Positions 7,532 through 9,258 of a stretch of DNA of 9,258 nt are shown here, piece by piece. A program made the position numbers and the translations under genes. Position 1 is the stretch's first letter; every line of letters begins with the position of its first letter. Origin of the DNA: Bacteroidota bacterium (GTDB taxonomy: Bacteria; Bacteroidota; Ignavibacteria; Ignavibacteriales; Ignavibacteriaceae); NCBI GenBank assembly GCA_023406915.1, contig JAEXTR010000137.1, positions 1 through 9,258 on the forward strand, written 5' to 3'. The notes beneath the pieces are model-generated. The model was not told the DNA's origin. It saw nothing but the letters and a program-made list of their open reading frames with translations, and searched no databases.

Positions 7532-7544
7532 GTTTGTTACAAAC
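7532..7544. promoter_or_regulatory. Perfect 13-bp palindrome GTTTGT-T-ACAAAC, candidate operator
   Basis: Six perfect pairs flank a single central T. It is two bases from the 21-bp palindrome, so the two may form one compound regulatory site. Adjacent on the minus strand is an AGGAGG (7549-7544) with no start codon at a useful distance, so it does not mark a gene. Confidence 0.4.
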
Positions 7545-7625
7545 CTCCTAACTAGTAATTTATTATCTTCTTTAGCTATCATCATTACCTGATGATTAAC
7601 TTTGTTATTAGTATTAATTTTCTAT

Positions 7626-7654
7626 ATTATACACTGGAAAATGTTTTATGGAAA
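7626..7654 (-). promoter_or_regulatory. Promoter candidate for the helicase gene
   Basis: On the minus strand, TTTCCA (7654-7649) and a perfect TATAAT (7631-7626) are separated by 17 nt. The -10 box matches consensus fully and the -35 box at four of six positions. Transcription would start near 7619 and give a leader of about 210 nt containing the two short palindromes. Perfect TATAAT can occur by chance in such AT-rich DNA. Confidence 0.45.
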
Positions 7655-7657
7655 AAA

Positions 7658-7757
7658 GTAGAGGATGTAGATAGTAGTAATTAATAAAAATATCTTTATC
7701 TTTAATTAAGAATTATTTTTATTATTAAAAACTATCTACTACCATCTACTATCTACC
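7658..7757. repeat. Large imperfect inverted repeat with repeated ATCTACT units, origin-like
   Basis: Two perfect 11-bp arm pairs are nested. GTAGATAGTAG (7667-7677) pairs with CTACTATCTAC (7746-7756), and TAATAAAAATA (7682-7692) pairs with TATTTTTATTA (7714-7724). The centre (7693-7713) is AT-rich. The right arm also carries ATCTACT at 7734-7740 and 7744-7750 and ATCTACC at 7751-7757; related units in the opposite orientation lie in the left arm. Repeated short units beside AT-rich DNA, upstream of a replicative helicase, look like the iterons and melting region of a replication origin. That role is inference. Confidence 0.65.
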
Positions 7758-7955
7758 TAATAAAAGAGATTGAATATAACTCAAAATAGTCTTTGCACTT
7801 TTGAAAATCATTTATTCGCCTTCCCAAAATTTGAGTACCGGTATTAATAGGTACCAGAGGGCCCAGGAGTGAGCATAGGGGTATGGAGGGGGGTGTCTTA
7901 AAAACCTTATGTGGTTGCCCGGTATAGCGCGATCGGGCTAACGGATATCAGCGCC

Positions 7956-7990
7956 GTGGATAGCGAGCCTCAGAGCTTGCGATGACCCAC
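7956..7990 (+). repeat. Stem-loop in the GC-rich leader
   Basis: GTGGAT (7956-7961) and GCGAGC (7963-7968) pair with GCTTGC (7975-7980), AT (7982-7983) and CCAC (7987-7990). There is one A/G mismatch, one G-T pair and a 3-nt bulge. The loop is CTCAGA (7969-7974). Stable pairing interrupted by an internal mismatch is more like folded RNA than like a protein-binding palindrome. Confidence 0.5.
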
Positions 7991-8045
7991 GTCAATTTGC
8001 GTTTAAAGCCATCCAGTAGCACCCCGGTATAACCGGACAATCCAG

Positions 8046-8083
8046 GTCGGCCAGTCGTTCGAATCCATGAGCGGCTGGCCGGC
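8046..8083 (+). repeat. Strong 12-bp stem-loop just upstream of the 82-residue gene
   Basis: GTCGGCCAGTCG (8046-8057) pairs with CGGCTGGCCGGC (8072-8083) at all 12 positions, two of them G-T pairs. The 14-nt loop is TTCGAATCCATGAG. The stem ends 22 bases before the ribosome binding site of the next gene. There is no T-run after it, so it is less likely a terminator than a leader structure or a protein or RNA binding element. Confidence 0.65.
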
Positions 8084-8105
8084 TGCATTTAACTACCCAT
8101 CTACC

Positions 8106-8111
8106 AAGGAG
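8106..8111 (+). promoter_or_regulatory. Ribosome binding site of the 82-residue gene
   Basis: AAGGAG lies 7 nt before ATG 8119. This strong site selects the frame at 8119 over the overlapping frame that begins at 8067, which has none. Confidence 0.75.
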
Positions 8112-8118
8112 AAACATC

Positions 8119-8367
8119 ATGGCAACAGTTCACGTTTATGTACCCGAAGCATATGCCCTGGACTCAGAGGGCAACCAGTTGGAAAAGCTGGTGATCAAAT
8201 ACGCATGCACCCGTCAGGACATGGAACCGCAGTTATCCGCGTTCATCGAGAAATGGTCGGATGCCGCCTGTTCCGCCTGTGGTGATGACCACAACATCGG
8301 CTTTCTGGGCCTCTGCCCTGCCTGCCTCATCGAGTTGGAAGTCCTCGCTCAGGAAGGAGGCCGTTAA
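8119..8367 (+). CDS. Small protein with two CxxC pairs, probable zinc ribbon, unknown function
   Basis: I do not recognise this 82-residue protein. The first half (MATVHVYVPEAYALDSEGNQ onward) looks like a short beta region followed by a helix. The second half holds C51-x2-C54 and C66-x2-C69, an 11-residue loop between two CxxC knuckles, which would bind one zinc ion. A lone Cys at 30 is unlikely to take part. There is no signal peptide or membrane segment, so it should be cytosolic. Small zinc-ribbon proteins of this kind are frequent in mobile elements, where they often act in DNA binding or as adaptors; that is general knowledge and not evidence for this one. The start is firm owing to AAGGAG at 8106-8111. 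The next gene begins 76 bases further on the same strand with the same type of RBS, so an operon is likely. Confidence 0.75.
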   Translation: MATVHVYVPEAYALDSEGNQLEKLVIKYACTRQDMEPQLSAFIEKWSDAACSACGDDHNIGFLGLCPACLIELEVLAQEGGR

Positions 8368-8430
8368 CAGCTTATCCACGACACCCCATCCTCAATGCAA
8401 TCCCAGCCATTCAAACACTCACAAACCAAC

Positions 8431-8436
8431 AAGGAG
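8431..8436 (+). promoter_or_regulatory. Ribosome binding site that sets the start of the 199-residue gene
   Basis: AAGGAG lies 7 nt before ATG 8444, the same spacing as at the preceding gene. It shows that translation starts at 8444 and not at the in-frame ATG at 8261, which would overlap the 82-residue gene and lacks such a site. Confidence 0.75.
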
Positions 8437-8443
8437 CTATCCC

Positions 8444-9043
8444 ATGAACACCTTCAAAACCGCCGTTTCATCCCACTATTCCACTCATGAAATCTGCCTT
8501 AACCCAACCGAACTGGAGGACAAAATGTTCCATCAATCATTCCGCGCCGTAGAAAACCGCACCATCCGTCACATCGATACCAATCCTAAAGCTTTGAAAG
8601 AGATGCGTGCCGGAGGCATTCAGGAGAAGCAGGCTGCCCACCAGAGAGAAATATGTCTTCTGGATCAACGCCACCAGTTCTATCTGGAAGATACCCGTAA
8701 TGCCCTGTTCGAATGTAACAGCATGCGTGCCTTATATGTCCTTATCGATGAGATGGCCGATCATGACAAAGCCCTGGCGCAGAAAGCTGAAAGGCCTTTC
8801 TGCGATACTTTCGCAGAATTGGAAACCCTGATCATTACAACCGAGCAGCGCATCCGCGAAACAGTATCAATCAAAGCCAGTCTGCACCAACCAGAAGTTG
8901 AAAAGCCATTTATCAACCATAGAGCAGATCGTTTGGAGAAGGTCAACTCCAATCAGGTCAAGACCAAGCTGATCCCAACCACAAACACCTACCGGGATAT
9001 CCCGGCATATGGATGGCAAACAGCCGCTCATCCAGTCCAGTAG
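8444..9043 (+). CDS. Hypothetical protein, charged and mostly helical
   Basis: This 199-residue protein is not one I recognise. Residues about 25-150 are rich in E, K, R, Q and L with few glycines or prolines and should form long helices, possibly a coiled coil (for example the stretches around LEDKMFHQSFRAVENR, EKQAAHQREICLLDQR and ELETLIITTEQRIRET). The last 45 residues are less ordered, with several prolines and asparagines, and end in WQTAAHPVQ. There is no signal peptide, membrane span, metal motif or nucleotide-binding motif. The start at 8444 is chosen from the AAGGAG 7 nt upstream. It follows the small zinc-ribbon gene and is followed by another frame within a few bases, so the three look like one transcription unit. 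A structural or DNA-associated role in a mobile element is possible, but nothing in the sequence fixes it. Confidence 0.7.
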   Translation: MNTFKTAVSSHYSTHEICLNPTELEDKMFHQSFRAVENRTIRHIDTNPKALKEMRAGGIQEKQAAHQREICLLDQRHQFYLEDTRNALFECNSMRALYVLIDEMADHDKALAQKAERPFCDTFAELETLIITTEQRIRETVSIKASLHQPEVEKPFINHRADRLEKVNSNQVKTKLIPTTNTYRDIPAYGWQTAAHPVQ

Positions 9044-9080
9044 TTACATGACCGAGACAACGCATCCTGACTATCGAATG

Positions 9081-9086
9081 AAAGGA
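9081..9086 (+). promoter_or_regulatory. Ribosome binding site pointing to a TTG start
   Basis: AAAGGA lies 9 nt before TTG 9096. The in-frame ATG codons at 9048 and 9078 have no comparable site, so TTG 9096 is the preferred start of the last gene. Confidence 0.45.
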
Positions 9087-9095
9087 ACCAGCAAT

Positions 9096-9258
9096 TTGAC
9101 AGACAAAGATCCACTCACAACCTGTATGGAACAGATCCAATCCCGGATGACCCGGGGATCAAGAGATTTGAAGTTCATTATCCAGCTGATTATGCTGCGT
9201 TCCCTGAAGGAAATCCTGTATGAGGTAAATCGCGCCACCCGGTCACAGGGAGTTACCT
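9096..9258 (+). CDS. Hypothetical protein, N-terminal part only (runs off the window)
   Basis: The frame is open from 9048 to the window end. I place the start at TTG 9096 because AAAGGA precedes it by 9 nt; ATG 9048, four bases after the previous stop, is an alternative without an RBS. The 54 visible residues begin MTDKDPLTTCMEQIQSRM and continue into an amphipathic helix-rich stretch with DLKFIIQLIMLRSLKEILYE. That segment is hydrophobic but broken by charges, so it is more likely a buried or pairing helix than a membrane span. No family is recognisable from so little. Same strand, close spacing and similar composition to the two preceding genes suggest one operon. The low confidence concerns function and the exact start more than the reality of the frame. 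Confidence 0.5.
   Translation, partial: MTDKDPLTTCMEQIQSRMTRGSRDLKFIIQLIMLRSLKEILYEVNRATRSQGVT

Larger units (their letters stand above)
7409..7860. other. AT-rich control and origin-like region upstream of the helicase gene
   Basis: No gene of normal length is visible on either strand. Reading on the minus strand towards the helicase gene, it contains a large inverted repeat (7658-7757), a promoter candidate (7626-7654), a 19-codon frame (7585-7526), two short palindromes (7532-7544 and 7509-7529) and the helicase RBS. The layout of repeats, AT-rich DNA and promoter ahead of a replication protein is typical of plasmid and phage replication control regions; the function here is inferred. Confidence 0.6.
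7861..8105. other. GC-rich structured non-coding stretch ahead of the small-gene cluster
   Basis: Composition changes sharply near 7855 from very AT-rich to GC-rich, with a G-rich run at 7878-7893. Four stem-loops follow in about 170 bases: GCCCG/CGGGC (7917-7921 with 7934-7938), a longer stem at 7956-7990, CCGGT-ATA-ACCGG (8024-8036) and a 12-bp stem at 8046-8083. CCCGGTATA occurs twice, at 7918-7926 and 8023-8031. No open frame of note and no tRNA is visible. It may be a structured leader RNA, a small non-coding RNA or an element end. Confidence 0.55.

Noticed and set aside
7859..7893. G-rich run as a G-quadruplex
   Set aside because: Only three separated runs of three or more G are present; a four-tract structure would need the final six-G run to count twice without a loop.
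5331..7922. GGTTGCC(C)GG at 5332-5340 and 7914-7922 as attachment-site repeats flanking the AT-rich block
   Set aside because: The shared stretch is only about nine bases with an indel, expected by chance in windows of this size, and no integrase is present.
8055..8071. tRNA-like TTCGAATCC sequence
   Set aside because: The flanks cannot form a T-stem (positions next to the closing G-C pair mismatch), and no acceptor, D or anticodon arm can be found. It is the loop of the 12-bp hairpin.
8261..8443. Longer version of the 199-residue protein starting at ATG 8261
   Set aside because: It overlaps the CxxC gene in another frame and is rich in S, P and T typical of out-of-frame translation; AAGGAG at 8431-8436 fixes the start at 8444.
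1..9258. CRISPR array, rRNA or complete insertion sequence
   Set aside because: No regularly spaced direct repeats, no rRNA-like sequence and no transposase or integrase frame was seen on either strand.

Overview
The window looks like a bacterial accessory (genomic island-like) region. Shine-Dalgarno sequences are clear and bacterial (AGGAGG, AAGGAG at about 7 nt from ATG), and one good TATAAT box is visible. I cannot name the organism. By eye there are three blocks of different base composition: a restriction operon of middling GC (1-5276), a strongly AT-rich block (about 5280-7850), and a more GC-rich block (about 7855-9258). This patchwork suggests repeated insertion and decay.

Block 1 (+ strand, 1-5276) is the distal part of a type I restriction-modification operon. 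It holds the C-terminal half of hsdS, cut by the window edge, then a 307-residue PD-(D/E)XK nuclease with a NucS-like C-terminus, then a complete hsdR, then a YgjP-type zinc metallopeptidase. The genes are tightly packed: an RBS overlaps the hsdS stop codon, one base separates the nuclease from hsdR, and the hsdR stop overlaps the metallopeptidase start. hsdM is not in the window and is expected upstream. HsdS supplies DNA specificity and HsdR supplies translocation and cleavage. The inserted nuclease may be a second, independent restriction effector.

Block 2 (5277 to about 7850) starts with a non-coding stretch holding a perfect 36-bp palindrome. Directly after it lies an unannotated relic of a phospholipase D-like (HKD) protein, broken by a frameshift and a nonsense codon. 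The relic resembles the C-terminal HKD half of DrmC-type defence proteins. On the minus strand follows an intact 518-residue D5/P4-type superfamily 3 helicase without a primase domain. Its upstream region contains a promoter candidate, two short palindromes (possible operators), and a large inverted repeat with repeated ATCTACT units that could be a replication origin. Helicase plus origin-like repeats suggests the replication module of a plasmid, satellite or phage-like element.

Block 3 (about 7855-9258, + strand) starts with roughly 200 bases rich in GC stem-loops. Then come three closely spaced genes of unknown function: an 82-residue protein with two CxxC pairs, a 199-residue mostly helical charged protein, and a gene running off the window, probably starting at TTG. 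The best candidates for something undescribed are the nuclease embedded between hsdS and hsdR, the HKD relic beside the palindrome, the origin-like repeat array upstream of the helicase, and the structured leader ahead of the small-gene cluster.
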